Below are positions 33,858 through 42,869 of a DNA stretch of 52,496 nucleotides, piece after piece. Numbering within the stretch: position 1 is the first letter of the stretch; each line of letters begins with the position of its first letter. The DNA is from Deltaproteobacteria bacterium (GTDB lineage: Bacteria; Desulfobacterota; Binatia; UBA12015). The notes below the pieces were generated by a model. The model made no database searches and had not been told where the DNA came from. It was given only the letters and a program-made list of their open reading frames with translations. The position numbers and the translations under genes are program-made. The DNA is taken from assembly GCA_016874795.1 (NCBI GenBank), contig VGTG01000017.1, positions 1 to 52,496 of the forward strand, in the 5' to 3' direction.

Positions 33858-36800
33858 CTATCCTCGCGTGATCGTCTCTTCGAGGTTCAGGATCACTCGC
33901 GTCGCATGGAACCAGCGGGCGAGCTCGTCCGGATCGACGCCCGGGCTCGGTGCGAAGCCCGCGGCGCTCGCGGCGAGTGCGGCGAGTGGAGAGGGGCGCT
34001 CCGCGGAAGGCGCGTCCGCGCCTGGCCGCTCGAGGAGCTCGCGAACGACCGAGGTCTCGAGGGAGGTCGGTGGGCGCGCGAGCGCGAGGCGGAACGCCCA
34101 GTCGATCCGCTCGTCCGTGGAGCCGGAAGGACGGCTCCGCAGGACGCGATCGGCGAGGGAAAGCGCTGCCTCGACGTAGACCTCGTCGTTCAGGAGCGTC
34201 AGGGCCTGCAGCGGCGTGTTCGAGCGGAAGCGAGAGGCCACGCACGAGGTCCGGTCTCCCGCGTCGAAGGCGACGAAGCTCGGATAGGGCGAGGTCCGCC
34301 GCCACACCGTGTACACCCCGCGCCGGTAGCGGCCCTCGCCCCGGTCCGGCTCGTACTTGACCGCGAAGAGCCCGTTCGGGCGCCACACGCCCGGGGGCTG
34401 CGGCGGATGGGCGGGTGGCCCGCGCCTCTTGGGCGAGAGCAGCCCCGCGATCTGCAGGGCGTTGTCGCGGATCGTCTCCGCCGGAAGGCGAAGGCGCGGG
34501 CTCCGCGCGAGGAGGCGGTTGTCGGGGTCCTTCTCGAGCGTCCCCGGGTCCGCCGGGAGAGCCGACTGCCGATACGTCGCGGAGCGCACGATCTCGCGAA
34601 TCATGTGCTTGCGGCTCCAGCCGGACCCGGCGAGCTCCGTCGCGAGCCAGTCGAGGAGACCCGGGTGCGTCGGCGGCTCGCCGCGCGTCCCGAAGTCCTC
34701 CGGGGTCGCGACGAGGCCGCGACCGAAGAGCTCTCCCCACCACTGGTTCACGGCGACGCGCGCGAAGAGCGGGTTCGCCGGCGAAGCGACCCAGCGCGCG
34801 AGGCCGAGGCGATTGCGCGGCTCGGATCCCATCGGCGGGAGCGAGGCCGGCGTGCCCGGCGTCACGACGTCACCGGGCGACTGCGGATCGCCGCGCTCGA
34901 ACACGCGCGTCGTGCGCGGCTCGGCGAGCTCCTCGACCACGTGGGCCCGCGGAGGCGGCGGGACCTCTTCGATCTCGCGCGCGGCGCGGTGGAACGCGGG
35001 CGTGAGCTCCGGAAGCCGGCCCGCGCGAGCCATCGTGCGGACGAGCGTCTGATCCGCCGGCGAGAGCTCCTCGGGGGTCTGATCGCGCAGCCGGGAGAGG
35101 AGCGGGCCGCGCAAGGTCACGATCGACGGATCCGCGGACGTGGTCTGGATCCGGAGGCGGCCGATCGTCTTTCCCGAGGGCGTCGCCTGACGGATCGTGA
35201 TGCGAAACGACGTGCGGCCGTCGCCGGCAGCCGCGACCGGCCGGAGTGGCGCGACGACGATCCATTGATCTCCGCCCAAAGCGCCCGCCGACCAGCCCGT
35301 CGCCGGATCTCCGTCGATCGCCGACGCGGCCGTTTGCGGCGCGCTGCTCGCGTTCGTCCAGGCGAGCTCGAGCGGAGTCTCCTTCTCGCCGTCGACGAGA
35401 GCGATCTCGATCGCGTTCAGCGTGAACTCCCGCAGGACGGGATCGCCTCGCCCGGGACCGCCGCCGGGCAGCGCCGGATCCGCGAGGCCCTCGATGCGAA
35501 AGCCGGTGACGAGCGACGAAGGTGTCTCCACCTCTACGACGTACGTCGAGGCTTCGGGCACGTCGCTCTCGACGAGGATCGAGCCGTCGTCGAGCACGCG
35601 ATGCGTTTCGCCGGCGCTGCCGGAGAACGAACCCACCGGCTGCACGGCCCAGCGGGGCGCGCCTTCGCGGATCTTCGCGCCGATCTCGCCCGCCCAGGGC
35701 TTCCACCAGTCCGCGCCGAACGCGCTCTCGAGCCGCGACTGGACGAGCGCCGCCGTCTTCGGCCGGATGCCGTCGAAGCGCCCTGCCGCCGCTTGCTCGA
35801 GCACGTGCGCCCGCTCCTCCGGCGTGATCGGCGGCGCCTCGGGCAGCGTCTCGTGCAGGATCGCGTCGACCTCGTCGAGGAGCCGCCGCGCGACGTCGCG
35901 CCCTCGCGCGACGTCCTCCGGCAGAGGAGGAAGCTCGAGCGTCGGTGCTTCCGGGCGCAGTGCCGCTGCGCCGTCGCGATCGAAGACCGCCGTCTCCTTC
36001 GTCGTGCCGTCGAAGAACGCGAGCAGGCGGTAGTAGTCGCGCTGCGTGAAGGGATCGTACTTGTGGTCGTGACATTGCGCGCACTCGATCGTCGTTCCGA
36101 GCATCGCCGAGCCGAGCGTGTTCACGCGATCGAAGACTTGCGCGATCCGCGCGTCCTCCTCGTGGACGCCGGCCTCGAGATTGAGCGGGGCGGCGCGCAG
36201 GAAGCCGGTCGCGATCTTCTGGTTCGCCGTCGCGTCCGGAAGGAGGTCTCCCGCGAGCTGCTCGATTGCGAACTGGTCGAACGGCATGTCGTCGTTGATC
36301 GCGTCGATCACCCAGTCGCGATACGGCCAGTTCGAGAGCATGACCTCCGACATGAATCCGGTCGAGTCGGCGTAGCGGGCGAGATCGAGCCACGAGCTCG
36401 CCCACCGCTCGCCGAAGCCGGGCGAGGCGAGGAGGCGATCGACCATCGCGTCCCAGCGCTCGGGCGACGGATCGGCGACGAAGGCTTCGACGTCCTCCGG
36501 CGGCGGGGGCAGTCCGACGAGGTCGAGCCAGAGCCGTCGCACGAGCGTCGACGGGTCCGCCTCGGGCGCCGGAGCGATCCCCTCGCGCTCGAGGCTCGCG
36601 AGGACGAAGCGGTCGATCGAGCTCCGCGGCCACGCCCCGTCCTTCACCTCGGGAAGCGGCGGGCGAGGCGGCGCGTGATACGCCCAGTGCGCCGGCGCCT
36701 CGTCCGGCCACTCCGCACCTTCGTCGATCCAGCGTGCGAGGAGCACGATCTCCTCCGGCGCGAGCGGATCGTGATCCTTCGGCATCCGCTCCTCGGGGTC

Positions 36801-38177
36801 GGAAGAGGAGACGAGCTCGTAGAGCGGGCTCAGGTCCGCGGCGCCCGGAACGATCACCGGGATCCCCGATTCGGACGGGGTGAGTGCGTCCTTGCGGTTC
36901 GTGAGGCGGAGGTCGCCCTTGCGCTCGGTCGAGCCGTGACACTCGTAGCAACGGCTTCGCAGGATGGGCTCCACCTGCGAGCGGAAGTCGACGGCGACGA
37001 CGGGAGAGGACGGCGTCCACGCGCGCAGCGCGAACGCCGGGCGGGGCGCAGCGGCGTCCGCGAGGATCGCGGCGAGGAGAGCGCCGACGAGCGCGAGCTC
37101 GACGAAGCGTGCGCGCCGCGGCGTCGAGGCGCGCACGAGCGCGTCGAGAAACACGCCGGCGAGGAGACAGAACGGTGCCTCCATCGGCATCGCCGAGCGC
37201 GCGTGGATGAACCACGTGCCGGCGAACGGCACCATCGTCGCGAGGAGCCATCCGCCGAGCACGAGCGAGAGCGAAGCGAGCCGCCCGAGCTCCCCTCGCG
37301 CGGCCGCGACCGCGGAGCCGAGAGCGACGAGCGCGAGCACGAACCACGTCGCGGCGGGCGTCGCCTGGAGGAGGAGGACGAAGAAGCCGCCGACGTTGCT
37401 CAGCACGTGCCAGCCGAGGTGCGGCAGGTAGTAGCCGCCCGGCATCGGCAGGCGCGACGGGCCGATCAGGAGATAGCGAAACGGCACGTACGCGAGGAGC
37501 AGCAGCAGATGCGGCAGGCTCGCCCGGAGAGCCGTCCGCACGCGGGCGCCGAAGGTGCCCTCGGCGACGTGAAAGCCGAGCAGCAGGAGCGGCCCCGGTA
37601 GCGTCATCCCGAGCTCGTTCGAGAGGAGCGTCGCCACGAAGGCGGCGACGGACGCCGCCTGGAAGCGCCGGTCGTTCCGGAGGCGATACTCGAGGAACAG
37701 CGCGACGCAGAGGACGTAGAAGAAGCAGCCGGCGACCGTCTGGAATCCGGAGGCCCAGAAGAGGCTTCCCTCGAGCGACGGGTACAGCGCGACGCTCGCC
37801 GCGCCGACGAACATCGCGACGCGCGGATCGAAGTCGAGCCGTCGCGCGATCCGCCACACGACGGCTCCCGAAGCGAAGTGGAGGACGAGGCTCGCCAGCA
37901 AGTACGGAAACGGGTCGAGACCGGCAAGCGCAAAGAGCGCCGAGAAGTAGACCTCGATCGTCAGCGGGCGGTAGCTCCACCAGCCTCTCTCGCCGAGCGG
38001 CAGGAACGTGTGCCACCAGTCGCGACCGGTCTGCGCGCCGCGCAGGAAGTAGAAGTCGTCGCCGTAGAACCACTCGCGGCTCGCGAGGATCACGCAGGCG
38101 GCGGCGAGCGCGAGCACGACGACCAGCGTCGCCGCGACGTAGGCTCGCGAAGGACGAGGGACATCGGCGACTCTCAT
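33858..38177 (-). CDS. Fusion: GT-C-like membrane domain plus planctomycete-type cytochrome c/DUF1549/DUF1553 (PSD1), 1439 aa
   Basis: Residues 1-385 are a polytopic membrane domain of about ten helices with GT-C marks: FYGDDFYFLRG after the first helix, and YRPLTIEVYFSALFALAGLD, like the YRPL loop of TMTC/PMT-type glycosyltransferases. Then comes a standard PSD1 protein: cytochrome c-like domain with CYECHG (C410, C413, H414), DUF1549 (about 470-700, including CAQCHDHKYDPFTQRDYY), a discoidin-like beta domain (about 870-1020), and DUF1553 (about 1120-1400, RVAVNQWWGELFGRGLV). PSD1 proteins normally start with a plain signal peptide; here the last membrane helix (ALVGALLAAILADAAAP) takes that place. 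The frame is open throughout and ATG 38177 is the best start. The PSD1/DUF1501 pair is usual in Planctomycetes and may have been acquired. Confidence 0.85.
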   Translation of the reverse strand: MRVADVPRPSRAYVAATLVVVLALAAACVILASREWFYGDDFYFLRGAQTGRDWWHTFLPLGERGWWSYRPLTIEVYFSALFALAGLDPFPYLLASLVLHFASGAVVWRIARRLDFDPRVAMFVGAASVALYPSLEGSLFWASGFQTVAGCFFYVLCVALFLEYRLRNDRRFQAASVAAFVATLLSNELGMTLPGPLLLLGFHVAEGTFGARVRTALRASLPHLLLLLAYVPFRYLLIGPSRLPMPGGYYLPHLGWHVLSNVGGFFVLLLQATPAATWFVLALVALGSAVAAARGELGRLASLSLVLGGWLLATMVPFAGTWFIHARSAMPMEAPFCLLAGVFLDALVRASTPRRARFVELALVGALLAAILADAAAPRPAFALRAWTPSSPVVAVDFRSQVEPILRSRCYECHGSTERKGDLRLTNRKDALTPSESGIPVIVPGAADLSPLYELVSSSDPEERMPKDHDPLAPEEIVLLARWIDEGAEWPDEAPAHWAYHAPPRPPLPEVKDGAWPRSSIDRFVLASLEREGIAPAPEADPSTLVRRLWLDLVGLPPPPEDVEAFVADPSPERWDAMVDRLLASPGFGERWASSWLDLARYADSTGFMSEVMLSNWPYRDWVIDAINDDMPFDQFAIEQLAGDLLPDATANQKIATGFLRAAPLNLEAGVHEEDARIAQVFDRVNTLGSAMLGTTIECAQCHDHKYDPFTQRDYYRLLAFFDGTTKETAVFDRDGAAALRPEAPTLELPPLPEDVARGRDVARRLLDEVDAILHETLPEAPPITPEERAHVLEQAAAGRFDGIRPKTAALVQSRLESAFGADWWKPWAGEIGAKIREGAPRWAVQPVGSFSGSAGETHRVLDDGSILVESDVPEASTYVVEVETPSSLVTGFRIEGLADPALPGGGPGRGDPVLREFTLNAIEIALVDGEKETPLELAWTNASSAPQTAASAIDGDPATGWSAGALGGDQWIVVAPLRPVAAAGDGRTSFRITIRQATPSGKTIGRLRIQTTSADPSIVTLRGPLLSRLRDQTPEELSPADQTLVRTMARAGRLPELTPAFHRAAREIEEVPPPPRAHVVEELAEPRTTRVFERGDPQSPGDVVTPGTPASLPPMGSEPRNRLGLARWVASPANPLFARVAVNQWWGELFGRGLVATPEDFGTRGEPPTHPGLLDWLATELAGSGWSRKHMIREIVRSATYRQSALPADPGTLEKDPDNRLLARSPRLRLPAETIRDNALQIAGLLSPKRRGPPAHPPQPPGVWRPNGLFAVKYEPDRGEGRYRRGVYTVWRRTSPYPSFVAFDAGDRTSCVASRFRSNTPLQALTLLNDEVYVEAALSLADRVLRSRPSGSTDERIDWAFRLALARPPTSLETSVVRELLERPGADAPSAERPSPLAALAASAAGFAPSPGVDPDELARWFHATRVILNLEETITRG

Positions 38178-38301
38178 CTTCGACGACCGAGTGGCTGCCG
38201 CGACGGTACCACGCCCCTCTCGAGCCGGGCAACGCGACCGCTTGCGGAGGCCGCGTTCGACTGCTTGTCGCTCTTGCGATTCGATCGGGAGCGGAGGACG
38301 C

Positions 38302-39069
38302 ATGGACATCCAAGGAGCCGGAGCGATCGTCGTCGGTGGAGCGTCGGGAATGGCGCGGGCGACGGCCCGCGATCTCGCCCAGCACGGCGCCAAGGTCGTG
38401 ATCTTCGACCTGCCGAAGTCGAAGGGCGCCGAGGTCGCGGAGGAGATCGGCGGCGGGACGCAGTTCTTCCCGCTCGACATCATGGACGAGGCCGCGGTCG
38501 AGAGCACGATCGAGAAGGCGGTGCAGGCGCTCGGTGGACTGCACATCGGCGTGAACGTCGCCGGCTGGGGCTGGGCGCAGCGCACGATCACGCGCGACGG
38601 ACCGCATCCGCTCGATCCGTTCCGCAAGGTGATGGAGATCAACGTCGTCGCGACGTTCAACCTGATCCGGTTGCAGGCGCATCACATGAGCAAGAACACG
38701 CCGAACGCCGACGGCGAGCGCGGCGTCATCCTTTGTACGTCCTCGATCGCCGCGTACGAAGGGCAGATCGGACAGGCCGCCTACAGCGCTTCGAAGGCGG
38801 CCGTCGCCGGGATGATGCTGCCGATCGCGCGCGACCTCGGGAGCCTCGGCATCCGCTGCAATGCGATCGCACCGAGCCTCTTCGACACCGGACTGATCGC
38901 TCCGCTGCCGGATCAGATGAAGAGCGCGCTGATCGAGGACGCCGCCTTCCCGCGCCGCATGGGCAAGCCCGAGGAGTACGCGCGTCTCGCGCGCGCGATC
39001 ATCGAGAACCCGATGCTCAACGGAGGGACGATCCGTCTCGACGCGGGGCAGCGCTTCCGTCCGAAGTAG
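38302..39069 (+). CDS. Short-chain dehydrogenase, type-2 3-hydroxyacyl-CoA dehydrogenase-like, 255 aa
   Basis: Classical SDR. The nucleotide motif is GGASGMARATARDLA (TGxxxGxG-like), followed by NVAGWG, the catalytic Ser in LCTSSIAAYEGQIG, and Y-x3-K in AAYSASKAAVAG. The IAPSLFDTGLI and FPRRMGKPEEYARLARAIIE segments fit the HSD17B10-like 3-hydroxyacyl-CoA dehydrogenases of beta-oxidation. ATG 38302 is preceded by GGAGGACGC. It overlaps the convergent LytS-type kinase by 53 bp and ends in TAG. Confidence 0.88.
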   Translation: MDIQGAGAIVVGGASGMARATARDLAQHGAKVVIFDLPKSKGAEVAEEIGGGTQFFPLDIMDEAAVESTIEKAVQALGGLHIGVNVAGWGWAQRTITRDGPHPLDPFRKVMEINVVATFNLIRLQAHHMSKNTPNADGERGVILCTSSIAAYEGQIGQAAYSASKAAVAGMMLPIARDLGSLGIRCNAIAPSLFDTGLIAPLPDQMKSALIEDAAFPRRMGKPEEYARLARAIIENPMLNGGTIRLDAGQRFRPK

Positions 39070-40144
39070 ACTCGCGCGGCACGCGGAGCGTGATCCGCGT
39101 CCCCTGGTTCGGCGCGGTGTCGACCTTCGGCGCGTACGCGCGCCCGTACAGGTGGACGAGCCGGTCGCTCACGTTCCGGAGCCCGACGCCATTCGACGAC
39201 GCCGCGCGCGGACCGTCCGTCATGCCGACGCCGGTGTCGTGGACGCCGACGACGAGCTCTCCGCCGCTGACGCGCGCCTGCACCGACACGGTGCCGCCGC
39301 CGACCTTCTTCGAGATGCCGTGGCGCACGGCGTTCTCGACGAGCGGCTGCAGGATCAGCGTCGGGACGATCCAGCTCCTTGCGCGGTCCTCGACGTCGAA
39401 CTGCACGCGGAGCTGCTCGCCGAAGCGGGCGCGCTCGATGTCGAGATAGCCGTCCGCGATCTCGAGCTCGTCCGCGAGCGTGACGAAGGCGCGGTCCTTC
39501 GACGACAGGAGATAGCGGAAGATCTCGGCGAGCCGCTCGACGCAGGCTTCCGCGCGCTCCGGATCGGTCGAGATGAGGTGCGCGATCGAGTTCAGGCTGT
39601 TGAACAAGAAGTGCGGATCGATCTGCGCGCGCAGTGCCTCGAGCTGCGCGGAGGCAGCGAGCTCGTCCGCGCGCCGAGCGCGGTTCTCGAGGCGGAGCAT
39701 CGGCGCCCAGCTCTGGTTGAACTGGAGCACGCACATCGCCGCGACCGGCAGGATCGGCAGGAGGAAGTACGTGATCGCCCGCTCCGCGATGAGGCCGCCC
39801 TGGCCGTCGCGTGTGAACATCCAGACCCGGTACTCGGCGATCAGGACCGCGTTCACGACGAGGAACGACGTCGCGGTCATCGCGAGAACGGCGATCACGG
39901 CCTGCAGCGCGATCCGTCCGAGCCAGGACTCCGTCTCGATCCGGGGAAACGTCCGCGAGCAGATGAAGAAGTAGGTCGCGCCGAAGGCGAGCGCACCGAG
40001 AGGATAGGTGACGAGCGGCTCCAGGCTCTCGGCCGCGATCGCGCCGAAGAGCCCGAGGAGGAGCCCGGTGACGAGCGCACCGGAGGCGACATGCCGGCCC
40101 TGGCTGCGCAGGAGGGTCGGTGAGAAGGGGCTGGAGTAGGCCAT
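39017..40144 (-). CDS. LytS/YehU-type sensor histidine kinase, 375 aa
   Basis: An N-terminal membrane part of four to five helices (about 25-170) is followed by the His_kinase domain (PF06580) with LRAQIDPHFLFNSLNSIAHL, where H in DPHFLFN is the phosphorylated residue, and a HATPase with LILQPLVENAVRHGI (N-box), VHDTGVGM and GVGLRNVSDRL. These kinases normally work with LytTR response regulators; none is present in the window, so its partner must lie elsewhere. ATG 40144 has AGGATCC immediately upstream. The 5' side faces the truncated molybdoenzyme stub, with 92 bp between the two starts. Confidence 0.9.
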   Translation of the reverse strand: MAYSSPFSPTLLRSQGRHVASGALVTGLLLGLFGAIAAESLEPLVTYPLGALAFGATYFFICSRTFPRIETESWLGRIALQAVIAVLAMTATSFLVVNAVLIAEYRVWMFTRDGQGGLIAERAITYFLLPILPVAAMCVLQFNQSWAPMLRLENRARRADELAASAQLEALRAQIDPHFLFNSLNSIAHLISTDPERAEACVERLAEIFRYLLSSKDRAFVTLADELEIADGYLDIERARFGEQLRVQFDVEDRARSWIVPTLILQPLVENAVRHGISKKVGGGTVSVQARVSGGELVVGVHDTGVGMTDGPRAASSNGVGLRNVSDRLVHLYGRAYAPKVDTAPNQGTRITLRVPRESTSDGSAAPRRDGSSLR

Positions 40145-40236
40145 GGATCCTGCCCGCGAGGCTACCACCCGGGCACGCGCGCTTCGATCGCCGAATCCGC
40201 TTTGATAGGGCTCTCGGTAGCGCTGCGAAAACGACG

Positions 40237-40503
40237 ATGGTGCGCACCCATCGGAGCTTCTGTCGGTTCTGTCACGCCATCTGCGGCATCGAGGTGGACG
40301 TGGAGGGGAATCGCGCGGTCGCCGTTCGCGGGGATCCGGCGCATCCGATCTCGAAGGGCTACCTCTGCGTCAAGGGCCGCGCGCCGGTCTCGGGAATCCC
40401 CCGGCAGAGCGCGATCCCGGTCCGCGTCCGCGCGCTGACGCCGGCGGAGCTCGCGGCGATCGCCGGCGAGGACGGGCTCAGCGCGACTCGCGCGCCGCGC
40501 TGA
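40237..40503 (+). pseudogene. N-terminal stub of a molybdopterin oxidoreductase
   Basis: The 88 codons from ATG 40237 encode the Fe4S4 entry domain of a DMSO-reductase-superfamily enzyme: CRFCHAICGIEVDVEGNRA followed by GDPAHPISKGYLCVKGRA, the C-x2-C-x3-C...C pattern. Real members run on for 600-900 residues with a Mo-bisMGD domain. Here homology ends about residue 55; the rest (ALTPAELAAIAGEDGLS) is unlike the family, and the frame stops at 40501-40503, overlapping the convergent flippase-like gene by 26 bp. This is best read as the remains of a gene that lost its body by deletion. A free-standing small Fe-S protein is possible but unlikely. Confidence 0.7.
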
Positions 40504-41464
40504 CGCTCGCGCGGAGACGTCCGAGGTCGCGCAGGTAGAGCAGCGACAGCGGGACCCGCATCACGACGAACACGATCGGCAAGACGAAGCCGAAAGCGAG
40601 GAGGGCCGCCTCGGACGCGTACGGGCGATAGAAGTACACCACGGCGGCTTGCTGCGTCCCGAGCCCCGCCGGCGTGATCGGCAGCGTTCCCATCAAGAGG
40701 ATCACGGGCACCGTCGCGGCGAGCTCCGCGAGGGGGACGTGGGCTCCGAAGGCCGGCAGCGCCACCCAGAAGAAGGCGATGAACCCCGCGAAGTAGACCG
40801 ACCGGTATCCGACGACGACCAGCGCGTCGCGCAGACGCGCCTCCGTGTGCGTGCGGAAGATCGGCAGCGTCGTGATCCGCCGCATCCATCCCCACGACGG
40901 CTTCCAGGGGGACGGGAAGAAAGCGAGCGCACCCGCGAGCACCGCGACGAGGACCAGCGCGCCGTTCCGCACGTTCTCGAGGCCGAGCTCGCCGGGCATC
41001 GACGAGACGCCGACGAGCGCGACGGCCGACAGGATCAGCCCGTCGATCAGGTTGTAGAAGAGCATCGTGCTCGCCGCCTCCGCCAGGGGCACGTCCTTCA
41101 CATGGGAGAGATGGAGAACGATCCCGCCGGACCCCAGGTTCCAGTTGACGACCGCGAGGAGATAGGTGAGCGCGCGGATCGAGCACGCCTCGCTCAGCGA
41201 GAACGGGGCGTGGAAGCGCGTGAAGAGATAGGAGAGGACCGCCGCGTCGAGCCAGAACCAGATCAGGACGCAGGCAAGTGCGGCGGGAACGAGCAGGCCG
41301 AGCTGGGCGCCCCGCAGGGCGGCGAGCGTCTCGCGGGTCGAGACCTGACGCAGCAGGATCCACACGAGGACGCCGGCGAACGCCCACGGGAGGACCCTGC
41401 GAGCGCCCGCGAGGAGCTGCTCGCGGAAGCGGGCGCCGTCGGGCGCCGTCTCGTCGACGGGCAT
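40478..41464 (-). CDS. UPF0104/LPG-synthase-like flippase domain membrane protein, 328 aa
   Basis: Multi-pass membrane protein (about seven or eight helices) of the lysylphosphatidylglycerol synthase transmembrane-region family (PF03706). Helices are clear at 20-40, 55-75, 110-130, 140-165, 175-190, 225-250, 260-300. The LPITPAGLGTQQAAVVYFY segment near 265-285 is the family's conserved loop. Members move or modify lipids; the soluble aminoacyl-transferase domain of MprF is absent. ATG 41464 (GGCGGA upstream) is chosen over 41524, which has no ribosome site. Confidence 0.8.
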   Translation of the reverse strand: MPVDETAPDGARFREQLLAGARRVLPWAFAGVLVWILLRQVSTRETLAALRGAQLGLLVPAALACVLIWFWLDAAVLSYLFTRFHAPFSLSEACSIRALTYLLAVVNWNLGSGGIVLHLSHVKDVPLAEAASTMLFYNLIDGLILSAVALVGVSSMPGELGLENVRNGALVLVAVLAGALAFFPSPWKPSWGWMRRITTLPIFRTHTEARLRDALVVVGYRSVYFAGFIAFFWVALPAFGAHVPLAELAATVPVILLMGTLPITPAGLGTQQAAVVYFYRPYASEAALLAFGFVLPIVFVVMRVPLSLLYLRDLGRLRASVSAARESR

Positions 41465-41710
41465 TCCGCCAGTGTGCCGAGCGCGTGCGAGATGACGCAA
41501 GACCGTATGAACTTCCCGTTTCATCTATGGAGTCCCGCGGGCGGAAGCCTCGGCGAGCCAGAAAGTCGATTGCGACGAGCGACCAGCGTGCTAGGACGGA
41601 GCCCTGACGACGCACCGTCCATCCCCGCGCTCGCGCGGGCGCGGCCTGATGCGCGAACCCGCCGGCCCACCCGGGGCCGCGAGAGTACCGATTCGGAGGA
41701 GAGGAGTGCG

Positions 41711-42850
41711 ATGAAGCGGATCAACTGGATCACGGCGATCTTCCTTATCGCGACGCCGATCGGCGCCCTGCTCTGGGGAGCGCTGCACGTCCGCTCCGAA
41801 GGGCTCGACCCGCGCGCCTTGGCGTTCTTCGCGGTCTACTTCGTCGCGACCAGCATGAGCATCACGGCGGGCTACCACCGCCTCTTCGCGCATCGCGCCT
41901 ACGAGGCGCGCCCGCTCGTCCGCGCCGTGTACCTCCTGCTCGGCGCCGCGACCTTCCAGCACTCGGCGCTCTCGTGGTCGTCGGACCATCGCCTGCACCA
42001 CCGGAACATCGATCGCGACGGCGATCCGTACAACGTGCGCAAGGGCTTCTGGTGGGCCCACATGGGCTGGCTCCTCTTCACGGACCACAAGAAGTCGCGC
42101 TTCGAGAACGTCCCCGACCTGCAGTCCGACTGGATGGTCGTCGCGCAGGATCGCTTCTACCTCCCGATCGCGATCGCGATGGGCTTCGGCCTGCCGCTCG
42201 CCATTGGCGCGGCGCTCGGGAATCCGTGGGGCTTCCTCCTCTGGGGAGGGCTGATCCGCGTCGTCCTCGGACACCACACGACGTTCCTCGTGAACTCCCT
42301 CGCGCACACGCTCGGGCGCCGTCCGTACGAGCCGGCGTTCTCCGCGCGCGACAGCTTCGTCACGGCGGTCCTCACGTTCGGCGAGGGGTACCACAACTTC
42401 CATCACCGGTTCGCGAGCGACTACCGGAACGGCGTGCGCCGCTTCCACTGGGACCCGACGAAGTGGCTCATCCGTGGCCTCGAGGGCATCGGGCTCGCCT
42501 CGAACCTCCGGCGCGTGCCGCGCGAGCGCATCATGGCGGCGCGGCTCCGCTCGGATCGAGCGCGTGTTCTCGCGCGCGTGCAGGAGAGCTCGCACGACGC
42601 GGTCGCCGCGGTGCAGCGTCAGGCGGCGGAGGTCTCGGCGATGGTCGAGCGCGCCGTGGCGCGGCTCGGCGAGCTCGAGCGCGAGCTGCTGCGCCTTCGC
42701 TCGCTGCGCGGGACGACCGAGCACCGTCGCGCCGTGAGGGTCGATCTGAAGGTCGCGCGGCGCGAGTTCCGCGACGCGTGGCGCCGCTGGAAGGAAGAGC
42801 TCGCGCGGTTCGTCGAAGCCCGGGACGGCGCGGGTACCGCGACGGCCTGA
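41711..42850 (+). CDS. Acyl-CoA/acyl-lipid desaturase with coiled-coil tail, 379 aa
   Basis: Stearoyl-CoA desaturase-type di-iron membrane enzyme. All three histidine boxes are present: HRLFAH (about 57-62), HRLHHRNID (about 94-102) and HNFHHRF (about 226-232), along with four membrane helices in the standard 2+2 order and NSLAH. It would put a cis double bond (probably Delta9) in fatty acyl chains and so control membrane fluidity. After residue 270 a charged helical tail of about 105 residues (SSHDAVAAVQRQAAEVSAMV; LGELERELLRLRSLRG) is predicted to form a coiled coil; the core family lacks it. ATG 41711 has GGAGGAGAGGAG upstream. Confidence 0.92.
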   Translation: MKRINWITAIFLIATPIGALLWGALHVRSEGLDPRALAFFAVYFVATSMSITAGYHRLFAHRAYEARPLVRAVYLLLGAATFQHSALSWSSDHRLHHRNIDRDGDPYNVRKGFWWAHMGWLLFTDHKKSRFENVPDLQSDWMVVAQDRFYLPIAIAMGFGLPLAIGAALGNPWGFLLWGGLIRVVLGHHTTFLVNSLAHTLGRRPYEPAFSARDSFVTAVLTFGEGYHNFHHRFASDYRNGVRRFHWDPTKWLIRGLEGIGLASNLRRVPRERIMAARLRSDRARVLARVQESSHDAVAAVQRQAAEVSAMVERAVARLGELERELLRLRSLRGTTEHRRAVRVDLKVARREFRDAWRRWKEELARFVEARDGAGTATA

Positions 42851-42869
42851 GCGAACGCGGGCGGGCGGC

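Noticed and set aside
33696-37601. 1301-aa plus-strand frame antisense to the PSD1 fusion
   Set aside because: Low-complexity Arg/Glu/Ala sequence and no domain; the opposite strand has clear CxxCH, DUF1549 and DUF1553 features.
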